Positions 15,275 to 24,622 of a stretch of DNA of 64,000 bases are shown here, piece after piece. The translations under genes and the position numbers were made by a program. This stretch comes from Paractinoplanes pyxinae (lineage in GTDB: Bacteria; Actinomycetota; Actinomycetes; Mycobacteriales; Micromonosporaceae): positions 248,001-312,000 of the forward strand of contig NZ_JAPNTZ010000009.1 in NCBI RefSeq assembly GCF_026626335.1. Reading direction: 5' to 3'. The first letter of the stretch is position 1; every line of letters starts with the position of its first letter. The notes beneath the pieces are model-generated. The model was not told the origin of the DNA. It was given only the letters and a program-made list of their open reading frames with translations, and did not search any database.

Positions 15275-18200
15275 TCAGTGCAGCAGGCGGCAGAGATTTA
15301 TCGGTAGCCCATACAGCGACGAGGAAGGTTTGCACGCCGACTGCACGACGCTGGTCATCGTTCCGAGGCGACCAGACTTGTCGGAGGCGGTGTGGTCAGC
15401 CGCGAGGTAGGGCACCACCAGGTAGAAGGCTAGGTACAGCATGGCCACCATCGTCACGAGCACACCGACGAACGGGAGCATCGCGGCACCGCCGCGATCG
15501 AAGCGGGCACGGTCGTCCTTCGTCCCAAGCGACGTGTCGAGTCGATGCGTGTCGAACGAGCCGCGGGAGACGATCCTTCCGTCCAAATCTGGCAGCGGAG
15601 CCCCGGCGAGGGCCAGCAGTCTGAGCGCCTCACCGTACGATCCGCCGGGTGAGGAGTGATCACCTGGCTCCACCGACAACGCGGCGACACCGTCGGCTGC
15701 GCCCACGATCAGCAGCCCGCTGTCGTCGATTTCTACCGACCGGACCGCCGACCAGACCTCGATCTGGGCCGTTCCGCCACTGCTGATGTCGTAGTGCAGA
15801 ACTCCGTCGCCGACCGCTGCGGCCCACGCCTGACTGTTGCGGCCATACGCCAGGCTGGCAACGGCGGCTGCATCGCCCCGCAGGGGCGACAGGTGGATCG
15901 GACGGCGTTCGGCCAGACTTCCTTTACGGAGCGCGATCGCCGTGAGCCGGCCGTCCGCTTGAACGATGATCTTGCTCTGCGACTCCGCGGCGACCACAAA
16001 CTCCACCAGGCCGCCCACCTTGATCGGGAGAGCCAGGTCACGGCCTGACAGCGCGATCAGGTGCAGCTCGCCGTTGTCGCAGCCTACGATCAGCGCCGAT
16101 GCCGAGCCGAACTCGATACCGCCGAGGGCGGTAACTCTTCGCTGCGGTTTGAACCACACGATCGACATCAACTCACCTCGATGCCAGTCCCACGCCTTGA
16201 CGGCGCCGTCACCACCACCGGAGAAAACGATTGCGTGCCCTCCTACCCGCTTTGACGTACGGACCGTGGCCACGGCCAAGGCTCCGCCGGGGTGCGCGAA
16301 CCAGTAGTCGAGCAGCTTTCCGGCCGCGACATCCCACGTATAGATGCAGCCGTCGTCTCCTCCTGCGGTCACGGCGATCGAGTCTCGACTAGATCGCATG
16401 ACCGCCATGTCTACGGTTGAGATCCCCTGTCGATTCCAGGGACCGCCGCTCGCAAGTGCGCTTGAGCCCTCCAGAACCCGCGAGGATGCGGGATCGCTAG
16501 GAGGGCCGGCGGAGGGACGGTTCTCGACCACATCCCGCGTGAAGAGATTCCGCTGCAGATCGAAGGTGCGCACGGTGCCGTCCGACCCACCGGACACCAC
16601 CATTGACTCCAGCTCGACCGACGTCCAGACGACCAGCGACGTGACTTTTGCCCGATGCCCGTAGAGCTCGCCGATCACTCGGCCGGTCTCGTCCCGGATA
16701 CGAACCAGCCCGTCCTCGCCACCGGTGATGACAACCGGCCGGTTCTCCATCACTGATGGCGCTACCGAAGTTACCTTTTCCTCGAGCCGATACGCCGTAG
16801 CAGGTCCGGCCTCCGGAGCGGCGACATCCCAGCATTGGAAGCTCTGCTGGCTCTGATAGCGAACCTGCTCCCCGGGCCCTTCGGCAGTCGACAGGTCCTG
16901 CGCCGACTTGTCGAACGCGTCCCACAGCCTTTGCCGGCTGATGAGACAGACCACCTCCCGGCCAGGCAGCGACATACCGAAGATGTGGTCGACCGCATCA
17001 TCGCCTACCGGGATGGTCGCCTCGATCCGACGCGTCTCGACATCCAGTACGTGCAGCAAGGCAGTGCGGTCAAGGAGCAGCAGCTTCGACCGCTGCCGCA
17101 GGACCGCCGGCTCGAAGAGGTCGATGATGGCCCCGTGTTGGTACCAAATTGTCCGAGTGACCCGCCCGTTCGCAGGATCCACCAGGTATAGCCGATCGTC
17201 TCGAAGCAGGCACCCGACCGGAGCGCCCTGTACCACAGTCTCCCGCACGGCACTCGCTCCACCGATCCGTCGGCTTCGACGACGCCGTCCCGTCAGCGAG
17301 AACGTGGCCAGCCGCCGCCCAGATGGCACGTGTACTTGCCCGGAAGCGGCGTCGCCGATCATGCCGTCGAACGACGCTGGCTGACGCAGCTGGCGGCGGG
17401 CCACCTCGCCGTTCATCAGATTGATGGCTTGAGCCTGCTCGGAAGTCAGCACCATCACGTAGGGCTGGCCGTCGTGCTCCAGCATCCCGATCCGCCCGAC
17501 GGGCCGTCCCAGGCGACAGAGCACGCGGTGTGGCGCCGACGGCGTCCATGTTGCATACGCGGTGCTCCAGGGCCGCGGGATCGCCCGACGTTTGATCTCG
17601 GTGGCCAGCTCATCGGCGCGATATTGGTGGGCGGCCAGTTCGAGGTAAGAGGCCCGCGAGGCGAAGTCGCCCGATGAAGCCTGGGAGGCCTGTTGGAAGG
17701 CGATTGCGGCACGCCGCCCCTGCACGGTCCTGGTTCTGAGCGCCGCGGTCAGCAGCCGGCCGCGGTCGGCGGACATCAAGAATTCTGGGTCGTTCATGTA
17801 GCTGTCGATCTCGCCGGCTTCGGCCGCGTGGCCTGCGAAGTAACGCCGGATGTAGGGATGGCTGTCACGCCATACGCCGGCCGGAACGAGATCGCGGAGG
17901 GCTTTCACGATCCGGCGATGAACCTCGGCGTCGTCGCCGTCGCGCAGGTGCTCGGCGAGAGACTCGTGGAACAGACGGTAGCAGGACCGCTGTGCCTCCT
18001 TGGTCTCGATGATGTAGTAGCCCGCCTCGCGTTCGAGCCATTGAATGTCGTCGTCGGTGTAGGAGCGGCCGGCCATGGTGGAGGCCACCTCGCCCCAGAC
18101 GTTCTCCCAGGGCAGGCCCATACCCTGGGCGTAGGCAAGCGGCCGCAGCAGGTTGCGGGCGTCTGCAGCCCGCTCTCCCAGGCGCTCGTCGATGTCGAAT

Positions 18201-19810
18201 TGCATCCCCTCGGCGGCCCGTCCGGGGAGGCTGCCCCGCCAAGCCAGGTCCGACGGATCCGGCACAACCGCTGGACGCAATGCGAAGGTACGCGCGACGA
18301 TCAGCGCCACCAGAAACGTCGTGCCGGCGGCCGCTCCGATCGCTTCCGCCACCTGCGCGGCTACGGATTGGCGGTTCCGATAAGGACTGGTCGTGACCAA
18401 GTCGACCAGGCAGCGGCGCGCGTACTCGGTCACGCTAGCCGGATCGGCAAACTCGCTGCTGTCGATGTTGATCTGTCGGGCGGGCAGTGCGTCGACCAGA
18501 TGCTCTCGGGTGCCGATTAATAAACGTAGGCTCCGCGGAACGCTGTTGCGCAGCAGCGGCGCGAGCACGATGCTGACCGCCTCCCGAGAGTTCGCTGCCT
18601 CGTCCACGGCGTCGACTACGACCGTGACCGGCGGTCCGGTGCGACGGCGAAGGATCGCGACGAGGTCGGCCACCGTTGTCGCGTCGACTTGGACGGCCTC
18701 GCAAATGCCGGCGAGAAGCTCGGTCGCGGTCATACCGCGCGCGTGGATGAATCGCTCAATCGTCGGAACGTCGGGCAGCTCGTAGTCGCCGAGGTTGTCA
18801 TTGGGAATACGGGCTCGCCGCTTCGGGTCGCTCAGCACGAAGAACCGGGAGAGCAGAGCCGATTTGCCTGAGCCGGGTCCGCCGGTGATGACAAGGTTCG
18901 GCTCGTCGTCCGGATCAGCGGATAGCCATCCGCTGAGGTAGCGCAGCGCTACTGTCCGACCGGTAAATAGCCAGCGTCCTTGGGCCGGCGCGTCGAGGCC
19001 CTGCGCGCGGGGCCAGACGTGTCCAACCATCTCCTGCTCGCGCAGCTTCTCCTGCTCGTCGCTGCGGGTCCGTAGGTCGAATCCGTGCAGGCGGGGGTCG
19101 AAACGTGGGTTGGGAAGGAAGATCCCGACGCCGGCGCCCGCCTGGATGAGGGTGGCCTCCTGCCACAGCGGGGGTGACTCGTTAATCCGGCTGACTAGGT
19201 AATCGAGCGGGAGGTAGTCGGGCTCGGCGCCGCCGCTCGCTGGATGGTGTACGGCCTGGATGAACGACTTGGTGAAGGCGAGGCTCTCCGCCTTCTGCCG
19301 TGGCCGAGCACCCCAGACCACCGCGGTGTCACGGCTCTGTTGGGCGGCGCGCTGACGTCGGAGCTTCTTCAACGATTCCTCGACCAGATGGATGCCGCCC
19401 GCCCCGGCGTGGCAAGTATCAAGGACGATCAGCATCCGCCGGACGATGGTGCCGCGCAGCAGCCAAGTGGCCAACTGCGAGCCGGGAAGCCCGGTGTGCC
19501 AGATGTTCTCCGTGGTCTCCGGGAAGAGCAGTGCGAACTCGTCCTCCTCGACCACGCCATGACCGGTGTAGTAGAAGGTGATCACGTCCTCGGCGCTGCG
19601 TCGAGGATCGGTGAGGACGGCACCGAGACGCGTACGGAGCTGTTCCATGGTCAGGTCGGCGCCGAACCCGGGAACCTCCGTGTAGCCGAGATCGTCGACA
19701 AACAGGTCGCGCATGGCGCGCAGTCCGGCCGCCAGCTCAGGACGGTCTTCGGCGGTCGGATGTGCGGGATAGCGGGTGGTCGCGACACCGATGAACAGTC
19801 GTTCGCCCAT
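15275..19810 (-). CDS. caspase-STAND-like NTPase-beta-propeller protein with C-terminal membrane segment
   Basis: This protein has 1,511 aa. Residues about 1-230 form a caspase-like (peptidase C14) domain with the catalytic dyad His84 in YYTGHG and Cys133 in VLDTCHAG. A P-loop NTPase follows with Walker A GGPGSGKS (about 310-317) and Walker B VTVVVDAVDEA (about 395-405), then a helical region. From about 760 to 1420 come repeated WD40/quinoprotein-like blades, for example ITGGEDGLVRIRDETGRV and VSGGSDGTVRTFD. A hydrophobic segment near 1440-1462 (MLPFVGVLVTMVAMLYLAF) and a short tail end it. By family analogy this is a sensor-effector: the propeller senses, the NTPase switches, the caspase cuts. 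ATG 19810 is preferred over longer starts (19831, 19876) because the caspase fold begins immediately after it. It is divergent from an alpha/beta hydrolase. Confidence 0.88.
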   Translation of the reverse strand: MGERLFIGVATTRYPAHPTAEDRPELAAGLRAMRDLFVDDLGYTEVPGFGADLTMEQLRTRLGAVLTDPRRSAEDVITFYYTGHGVVEEDEFALLFPETTENIWHTGLPGSQLATWLLRGTIVRRMLIVLDTCHAGAGGIHLVEESLKKLRRQRAAQQSRDTAVVWGARPRQKAESLAFTKSFIQAVHHPASGGAEPDYLPLDYLVSRINESPPLWQEATLIQAGAGVGIFLPNPRFDPRLHGFDLRTRSDEQEKLREQEMVGHVWPRAQGLDAPAQGRWLFTGRTVALRYLSGWLSADPDDEPNLVITGGPGSGKSALLSRFFVLSDPKRRARIPNDNLGDYELPDVPTIERFIHARGMTATELLAGICEAVQVDATTVADLVAILRRRTGPPVTVVVDAVDEAANSREAVSIVLAPLLRNSVPRSLRLLIGTREHLVDALPARQINIDSSEFADPASVTEYARRCLVDLVTTSPYRNRQSVAAQVAEAIGAAAGTTFLVALIVARTFALRPAVVPDPSDLAWRGSLPGRAAEGMQFDIDERLGERAADARNLLRPLAYAQGMGLPWENVWGEVASTMAGRSYTDDDIQWLEREAGYYIIETKEAQRSCYRLFHESLAEHLRDGDDAEVHRRIVKALRDLVPAGVWRDSHPYIRRYFAGHAAEAGEIDSYMNDPEFLMSADRGRLLTAALRTRTVQGRRAAIAFQQASQASSGDFASRASYLELAAHQYRADELATEIKRRAIPRPWSTAYATWTPSAPHRVLCRLGRPVGRIGMLEHDGQPYVMVLTSEQAQAINLMNGEVARRQLRQPASFDGMIGDAASGQVHVPSGRRLATFSLTGRRRRSRRIGGASAVRETVVQGAPVGCLLRDDRLYLVDPANGRVTRTIWYQHGAIIDLFEPAVLRQRSKLLLLDRTALLHVLDVETRRIEATIPVGDDAVDHIFGMSLPGREVVCLISRQRLWDAFDKSAQDLSTAEGPGEQVRYQSQQSFQCWDVAAPEAGPATAYRLEEKVTSVAPSVMENRPVVITGGEDGLVRIRDETGRVIGELYGHRAKVTSLVVWTSVELESMVVSGGSDGTVRTFDLQRNLFTRDVVENRPSAGPPSDPASSRVLEGSSALASGGPWNRQGISTVDMAVMRSSRDSIAVTAGGDDGCIYTWDVAAGKLLDYWFAHPGGALAVATVRTSKRVGGHAIVFSGGGDGAVKAWDWHRGELMSIVWFKPQRRVTALGGIEFGSASALIVGCDNGELHLIALSGRDLALPIKVGGLVEFVVAAESQSKIIVQADGRLTAIALRKGSLAERRPIHLSPLRGDAAAVASLAYGRNSQAWAAAVGDGVLHYDISSGGTAQIEVWSAVRSVEIDDSGLLIVGAADGVAALSVEPGDHSSPGGSYGEALRLLALAGAPLPDLDGRIVSRGSFDTHRLDTSLGTKDDRARFDRGGAAMLPFVGVLVTMVAMLYLAFYLVVPYLAADHTASDKSGRLGTMTSVVQSACKPSSSLYGLPINLCRLLH

Positions 19811-19935
19811 GCCTGCCCCGATCCGTTTCATCGTGGATCGGGAACTATATCGCAGGCCTTTAGGCCGGTGAATCACTCGATCAGGTCTCGGCGCACGCGA
19901 TTGGAGTTGCTAGCGTCAGCTACCGGAGGTGCGAT

Positions 19936-20766
19936 GTGGCGCGCGTCGTAGTGGTGCACGGGATCAACAACACCTTCACGACGGCGTCGTCAATGGCTGC
20001 ATTGTGGACGCCCGCGCTGCTGGGCGGACTCGAGTTGGCCGGCCTCGGCGACCTCCTGACGGCCGACGACGTGGCCTGCGTGGCCTGGGGTGACTTGTTC
20101 CGCACGCCGGGCCGGTTCCTGGGTGATGAAGGCGACGAGGATGAAGCCGACATCAAAGACCTATTCGAGCAGGAACTCCTCATGGCCTGGTGGACCGAGG
20201 CTGCCGCCCGCGACCCGTACGTCATGCCGCCCGACGCCACTACTCTGGGAATCCGCTCGACAGTGCGGACTGCTCTGAACGCGATCGCGGGGGCGAAGTT
20301 CTTGGCGAGGACCACCGAGGGAATGATCGCGTTCTGGTTGCGTCAGTTCCGTGGATACCTGCTCGATCCGGCGATCCGGGCGGACATGCAAAAGCGATTC
20401 GTAGCGCAGATCAATGCGGACACCAAAGTCGTCGTGGCCCACTCGCTGGGCTCGGTGATCGCGTACGAGGCGCTTTGCTCCCACCCAGAGTGGCAAGTGA
20501 CCGACTTCGTCTCGCTGGGGTCGCCGCTGGGTGTCCGCCACATTGTTTACGACCGGCTTCGTCCGGAGCCCGGCCGCTGGCCAGGAGTGCAGCGATGGGT
20601 CAACATCAGCGACGCGGCCGACTTCGTCGCGCTGGAGCCGCGCCTCCGCAAGATGTTCGGCGACGGTGTGGTCGACGTGGAGATCGACAATGGCGTGGCG
20701 GCGCACTCCGTCGAGCGCTATCTCACCGCAGCCGAGACCGGCAGCGCGGTCGCTGCGGCGTTCTAG
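19936..20766 (+). CDS. alpha/beta-hydrolase (serine esterase/lipase-like)
   Basis: This 276-aa protein starts straight into the first strand (RVVVVHGINNTF), with the HG oxyanion motif, and has the nucleophile elbow VVVAHSLGSVIAYEAL with Ser in AHSLG. FVSLGSPLGV and the later NISDAADFVAL and GVAAHSVE regions supply plausible Asp and His partners. No signal peptide is seen, so it should act in the cytoplasm; a lid-like helical insertion lies at about 70-140. GGAGG (19925-19929) sits 6 bases before GTG 19936. Only 125 bases separate it from the divergent caspase gene, so they probably share control. Its fold is that of PGAP1/DUF676-like hydrolases, which occur with caspase-type immunity genes; membrane-lipid damage or processing by it is inference. 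Confidence 0.82.
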   Translation: MARVVVVHGINNTFTTASSMAALWTPALLGGLELAGLGDLLTADDVACVAWGDLFRTPGRFLGDEGDEDEADIKDLFEQELLMAWWTEAAARDPYVMPPDATTLGIRSTVRTALNAIAGAKFLARTTEGMIAFWLRQFRGYLLDPAIRADMQKRFVAQINADTKVVVAHSLGSVIAYEALCSHPEWQVTDFVSLGSPLGVRHIVYDRLRPEPGRWPGVQRWVNISDAADFVALEPRLRKMFGDGVVDVEIDNGVAAHSVERYLTAAETGSAVAAAF

Positions 20767-20848
20767 GTGACTGGTGTTTTTCGTGGGGTCTTCTGGTGGG
20801 TCGGTGGTTGTGCCAGGCTGATCGTCGGGTGCGGGGAGGGATGAAGCG

Positions 20849-20959
20849 ATGGCGTTGGGGTTGACTCCGAACCAGCCGGGGCTGACGTCGTCCACAGCGG
20901 GTTTCTGTAAGGGCCGGCTGGCGCCGAACTCGATCTACGCCGTCGATGGGTGCGGGTGA
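20849..20959 (+). pseudogene. possible transposase N-terminal remnant (IS1182-like)
   Basis: A 36-codon frame reads MALGLTPNQPG, then FCKGRLAPNSIYA, then stops. The FC-x-RL-x-SI(Y/F) pattern recalls the first helix of IS1182-type transposases, but the match is from memory and short. It abuts the sulfotransferase relic, which suggests successive insertions and deletions. No terminal inverted repeats were found. Confidence 0.3.
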
Positions 20960-21156
20960 CGCCAAGGCCCACCAGTTGGCCCCCGACGAGCGGCTCAACC
21001 TGTTCATAAACAACAATGCCTTGTCCGCTCCGGCAAGCCCGGCCAATGGCGCGAAGTCCTCAACGACGCCGACCTCACCGACTACGACAGATTAATCCGG
21101 TTGCTGGCCATCCCGACTTCGTCGACTGGGCCGAAAACGGCGCACACAGAAGCTAA
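20949..21156 (+). pseudogene. sulfotransferase C-terminal relic, frameshifted
   Basis: Three plus-strand frames in order read GDAKAHQLAPDERLNLFINN, then SGKPGQWREVLNDADLTDYD, then HPDFVDWAENGAHRS followed by TAA at 21154. The order (helix, G-x-W-R-x-L turn, D-x-x-x-Y helix, P-x-F-x-x-W end) is that of the C-terminus of bacterial sulfotransferases. Two frameshifts and the absence of the N-terminal PAPS-binding part show it is a relic. The stretch from here to 21402 holds no gene that I can see. Confidence 0.45.
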
Positions 21157-21402
21157 ATAAAACGGCTGTCGGCCTTGCGGATCGCGACTTCAACCGCACC
21201 TGCGAGCGGCTCGCATCGCTTTAGAAACCTCATGATCGGTTTAATTAACTATCATGCCGCTGATCGTGCGCTCTGCGCGGCGGACCACTACGGCGAACGT
21301 CATGATGTCGGCGGCGACCGCTGAGCCGTCGGGCTCGCTGGACGCAGCCGCAGAACTCTCTCGATTCTATTCGTAGCTGTTCGACCAGTCTTCGGGGAGT
21401 AC

Positions 21403-22176
21403 CTACCGCATTGCGGCTATCCCCTCCAGCGAATGTGCTCCGACCCACAACCAGGTGTCTGGGTGCTCTAGCAGCATGGCCCGGATGCCTCGAACCATTT
21501 CACCGGGCCGCCGGCAGGCCACCACCAGGCGGGATAATCCGGCAGCGGGAGCCGACGCAACCGCTGCTCCAGCAACACGATCGTTTCTTCCCGCGGCTGA
21601 CAGTTGATCCCGTACGGTGCACCACCGACGACCCACTCCGACAGCACCATTTCCACGCAAGCCAGGGGAATCGTGTAAGGAACGGATGCCAGGCCGCGAC
21701 ACCACGAAACACCACCGGCGGATCAGCTTCACCCAACGCCGACAACGGGATACCCCATTGCGTGCATCCCTGGCTCTCCAGACGAAGCACGAGCACACGA
21801 CCGGTCTCGTCGAACTCGAGTTGGTGAGGAGTCAGCAGGTCATCTTGCACCTGGTCAGGTCCGGACGCCGGCTCAGCAACGCGTATGCCGCCCGCACAGA
21901 CGCCGGCAACGTCACTCCCAACCGAGCCTCCCCTTTCCCCAACTCGACGTCGTCGTAGCCCTGGCCGGGAACGATGTGGGTCGCGTAATCGGCTGCGAAC
22001 AAGCGGACGAACCGCCACGCGCCGGCGGCGTCGCGCACACCCTGAGCCAGCTCGGCGGGGAGATCCACGAGCCGACACCGTAGCGGCTGGCGAAATCTTC
22101 TGTATAGCCGGAGCAACGCGAAGGGCCCGACGAACAATGGTTCTTTCGTGTCCGGATCTAGTCGCTGACCGGGCAT
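21403..22176 (-). pseudogene. SMI1/KNR4 (SUKH) family gene broken by frameshifts
   Basis: Four minus-strand segments in shifting frames rebuild one SUKH-type protein. Segment one ends ELGKGEARLGVTLPASVRAA then LLSRRPDLTR; segment two has QLEFDETGRVLVLRLESQ then GCTQWGIPLSALGEADPPVV; segment three has EMVLSEWVVGGAPYGINCQP; segment four ends LLEHPDTWLWVGAHSLEGIA before TGA at 21403. The E-x-x-LG-x-LP, QG-x-x-WG and D-PPV marks are diagnostic of the superfamily. Shifts lie near 21850, 21660 and 21480. SUKH proteins are immunity proteins for polymorphic toxins, so this may be a lost immunity gene matching the toxin biology elsewhere in the window. Sequencing error is possible but three separate shifts argue for decay. 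Confidence 0.75.
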
Positions 22177-22251
22177 GCCGCGCTGACGCACTCATTTGCC
22201 GCGAGTCGTGCGGTAGGCCCCCTTCTACAGCATGGATTCGGGTACTGAGCG

Positions 22252-23049
22252 TTATAGGTGCCAGCTGCGAGAGGGTGGGTCCTGAGCGTTCTTGCCGATA
22301 AGTTCCCGGTACGCGACCACGACCATCGCGGTCTGCTCGGAAAGGTCCGTGGTCGGATCAGGTCGGATGTTCCATGGTGCCGCCTCGACAATCGCCGAGT
22401 CGACCTTTGCGAGCGCCTCGCGCGCACGGCGCCGACGTTTCAATTCTTTACCGGCGAGTTTCGGCTGGTAGCCCAAGTGGATGCAATGCTCGGCCAGGGT
22501 GCGCAGGCGATCCGTCCGGCGGACGATCTCCTCGTCGAGGGCGGTCAGACGCAGTATCACCTGGTCACGCCGGTCTGCCAGATCGAGCCGGAGTGGGTCG
22601 TCGACGTCGATGCCGTACTGGGCAAAAGTCGCTTCGTCTCGCGCTGCGACCAGGTTACCTTTCTCGTCTTGCAGGCGAGCTATATCCCACCGTGCGCTCG
22701 CGATGACCGACGCGACGTCCTGGATGCCGGCTATCCCCTCGACGTGCGGCCAGGCCGCAAGGATCGTCCGGCACCACTTCTCGACGTCATACCAAGCCCG
22801 TCGGTCGGTGACGAATGCCTTCGGTCGAGCGAGCAGAGCGCTAGCAAGCACGATCAACGCCGCGACCGCCGCACCGATGAGCGTCAGTGCGAGCAGCAAC
22901 AACTGCTGGCTGAGCAGGATCACACCGATCGCCGCGGATGCAGCAGCGCCGAGAATCACCCCGTTGCGGATCGACGCTGAAGTCAGCGGTCGTCCTCGCT
23001 GCCAGCGGGACGGGCCGCGCACGACGATCGGTTGCCCGTGAGTTCGCAC
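22252..23049 (-). CDS. two-segment membrane protein with cytoplasmic coiled-coil
   Basis: This 265-aa protein has two adjacent hydrophobic segments (about residues 29-50 and 53-75, GVILGAAASAAIGVILL and LLLLALTLIGAAVAALIVLA), then about 190 residues that are mostly helical and charged, including IVRRTDRLRTLAEHCIHLGY and ELKRRRRAREALAKVDSAIV. GTG 23049 is used because GGAGG lies about 4 bases upstream; the frame is open to 23091 without such a site. No family recognised. It resembles the membrane-plus-coil proteins that accompany bacterial conflict systems, but nothing adjacent supports this strongly: its neighbours are a broken SUKH gene and a broken membrane gene. Confidence 0.6.
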   Translation of the reverse strand: MRTHGQPIVVRGPSRWQRGRPLTSASIRNGVILGAAASAAIGVILLSQQLLLLALTLIGAAVAALIVLASALLARPKAFVTDRRAWYDVEKWCRTILAAWPHVEGIAGIQDVASVIASARWDIARLQDEKGNLVAARDEATFAQYGIDVDDPLRLDLADRRDQVILRLTALDEEIVRRTDRLRTLAEHCIHLGYQPKLAGKELKRRRRAREALAKVDSAIVEAAPWNIRPDPTTDLSEQTAMVVVAYRELIGKNAQDPPSRSWHL

Positions 23050-23566
23050 ACCGCCTCCACCCGCCTGAGCGCCTCCCTCGCATCCCATCACATAAACAGC
23101 GCCGCAAGATCGGCCGACAGGCCAGACCGATTACCCTCGACGGTCGAACCAACCGAAACCTGCCAGGTTGAGCCGATGGGTATCAACGAAGCCGCCGGAG
23201 GCGCGAATTGCAGATGTGCTGCGAAGACCCTCGCTGGAAGCTCGAATGCGTACTGATCTGCCGCCGAGCAGGCGCGGCGAGCTGTCACGTGGCGTGACGA
23301 GACTTGAGGCGTCGACCCACGCCGTTCCGCCAGCGGTGCGTTCGATCTTGCTGAGAAGGTCTGTGGTGGCGTTTCCCGGCCCGGTTCGGCCCAGTCTCGG
23401 GCGTTCAGTCCGACCCTGACTGCTCCGACGCCTGGGACCACCTGATCGGTTCGCCGCATGCGCCTTTTCGCCGATCGCAAGCTCTGATGTGGACGATGCT
23501 GACGTCCACGTGTGCGATGTGTAGCTCTTTGCCGCCGCGTAGGTTCCAGGCGTTGAAGGGAGTTAC
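23050..23566. other. 517-base divergent region, no gene seen
   Basis: It separates the minus-strand membrane gene from the plus-strand amber-interrupted gene. Frames such as minus 23088-23480 read as Arg/Ser/Pro-rich artefacts. Promoters for both flanking genes are expected here but no confident box could be picked. Confidence 0.5.
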
Positions 23567-24361
23567 GTGGCTGTTGACTCGAACATTGACCTCGGCAACA
23601 CGGCTGGGTTGTATTCGCAGATTGCTGGCGTCCTTGCCGCGCTCGCGTTCAGCGCGCTGCTAGGCTATTTGCGTAGGCCATTGGCCAAGGATGCGTCAAT
23701 AAGCACCCACCGCGACACCACTGCGGTCCTTTTCACCACCCTGGGCGCGCTGGTCATCTGGGCCATCACCTACGGCCAGGTCGCTGGTGGCCCCGCCGAC
23801 TAGGGAACGACATACTCCGGATTCGTCCTTCTCGGTCCGGCGTTTTCCCTAGCGATCCTCGGCATGTTCTATGCGATAGTGCTGGCTGCGTCTCCCTTCG
23901 GCCACCTCGAGCCGATGATTGCCGTCGCTCGCCTTCTCGCGACGGTGATCGGTCCCGTAATCGCGATGTTCCTGGTTGCCGGCGCGGCCAACGATGTCGA
24001 GATTCGTCTCTGCTCCGGCCGCGGCAATCAACCGTCCGATGCCTGCTTCGAGGCAGTGCCCGGGGCGGCGTTTTAGTTCGGCGTCTCGCTGACCGCGATC
24101 CTGCTGGTGGTGTCGATCGGCATGCTCGTAGGCGCCCGCCAAGCTTCCCGGCGAAGCCGACGGTGGACGCCGGTGCGGGTGGGCTGGCTTATCCTGGGAG
24201 CCACCGCCTCCACTCCCCTCGGCATGGTCTTTCTAGCTTCGCACCCGTACGACTACCTGCTACCGCTATGGTCGCTTTTCCTGGGACAGGCGATCACATT
24301 CGCCATGCTGGCGATTTACTCCTACGCCGCCGTGCGCACCACTTGGCCGGCCCGGTCCTGA
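23567..24361 (+). pseudogene. multi-pass membrane protein gene interrupted by two in-frame TAG codons
   Basis: One uninterrupted frame of 264 sense codons plus two internal TAG codons (23801-23803 and 24074-24076) encodes a membrane protein. Hydrophobic segments occur before, directly after and between the stops: IAGVLAALAFSALLGYL, FVLLGPAFSLAILGMFYAIV, VIGPVIAMFLVAGAA, FGVSLTAILLVVSIGMLV and WLILGATASTPLGMVFLA. No frame change is needed to continue through either TAG. GAAGGGAG lies about 4 bases before GTG 23567. Both stops could derive from TGG or CAG by a single transition. The simplest reading is a recently inactivated gene; amber read-through is a less likely alternative. No family recognised. 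Confidence 0.7.
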
Positions 24362-24460
24362 GATGCCGTTCACCGGGCGGCGCGTCCTTGCAGTGGGCGA
24401 TGCGAGTCTCTTGCCGACATTCGGGTCTAAAGAGTAAACAGAGTCCGTCGGGCGTCCGGA

Positions 24461-24499
24461 TGTCGGCGTACGGCTTAAAGTGCAGAGCCGCGTACGCCA
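24461..24499 (+). repeat. REP-like palindromic repeat, copy A
   Basis: This 39-base unit matches the reverse complement of 25333-25371 at 34 positions. Each copy carries inverted GGCGTAC and GTACGCC at its ends around a conserved GTGCAGAGCC core, so it can fold as a hairpin. The two copies face each other across about 830 bases that contain the gene 24623-25147. The core is too conserved for chance, but the element type is unknown. Confidence 0.6.
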
Positions 24500-24622
24500 C
24501 CAAGTACACGGCAGCTATCAACATCGGCACACTCGATCGCAGGCTCGCGGCCAAGCTGGCTCAGCAGCGGTCGACTACACCCAGTACAAGGTCGACCCTG
24601 CGGCATCCGGATCCGGCCGAAA

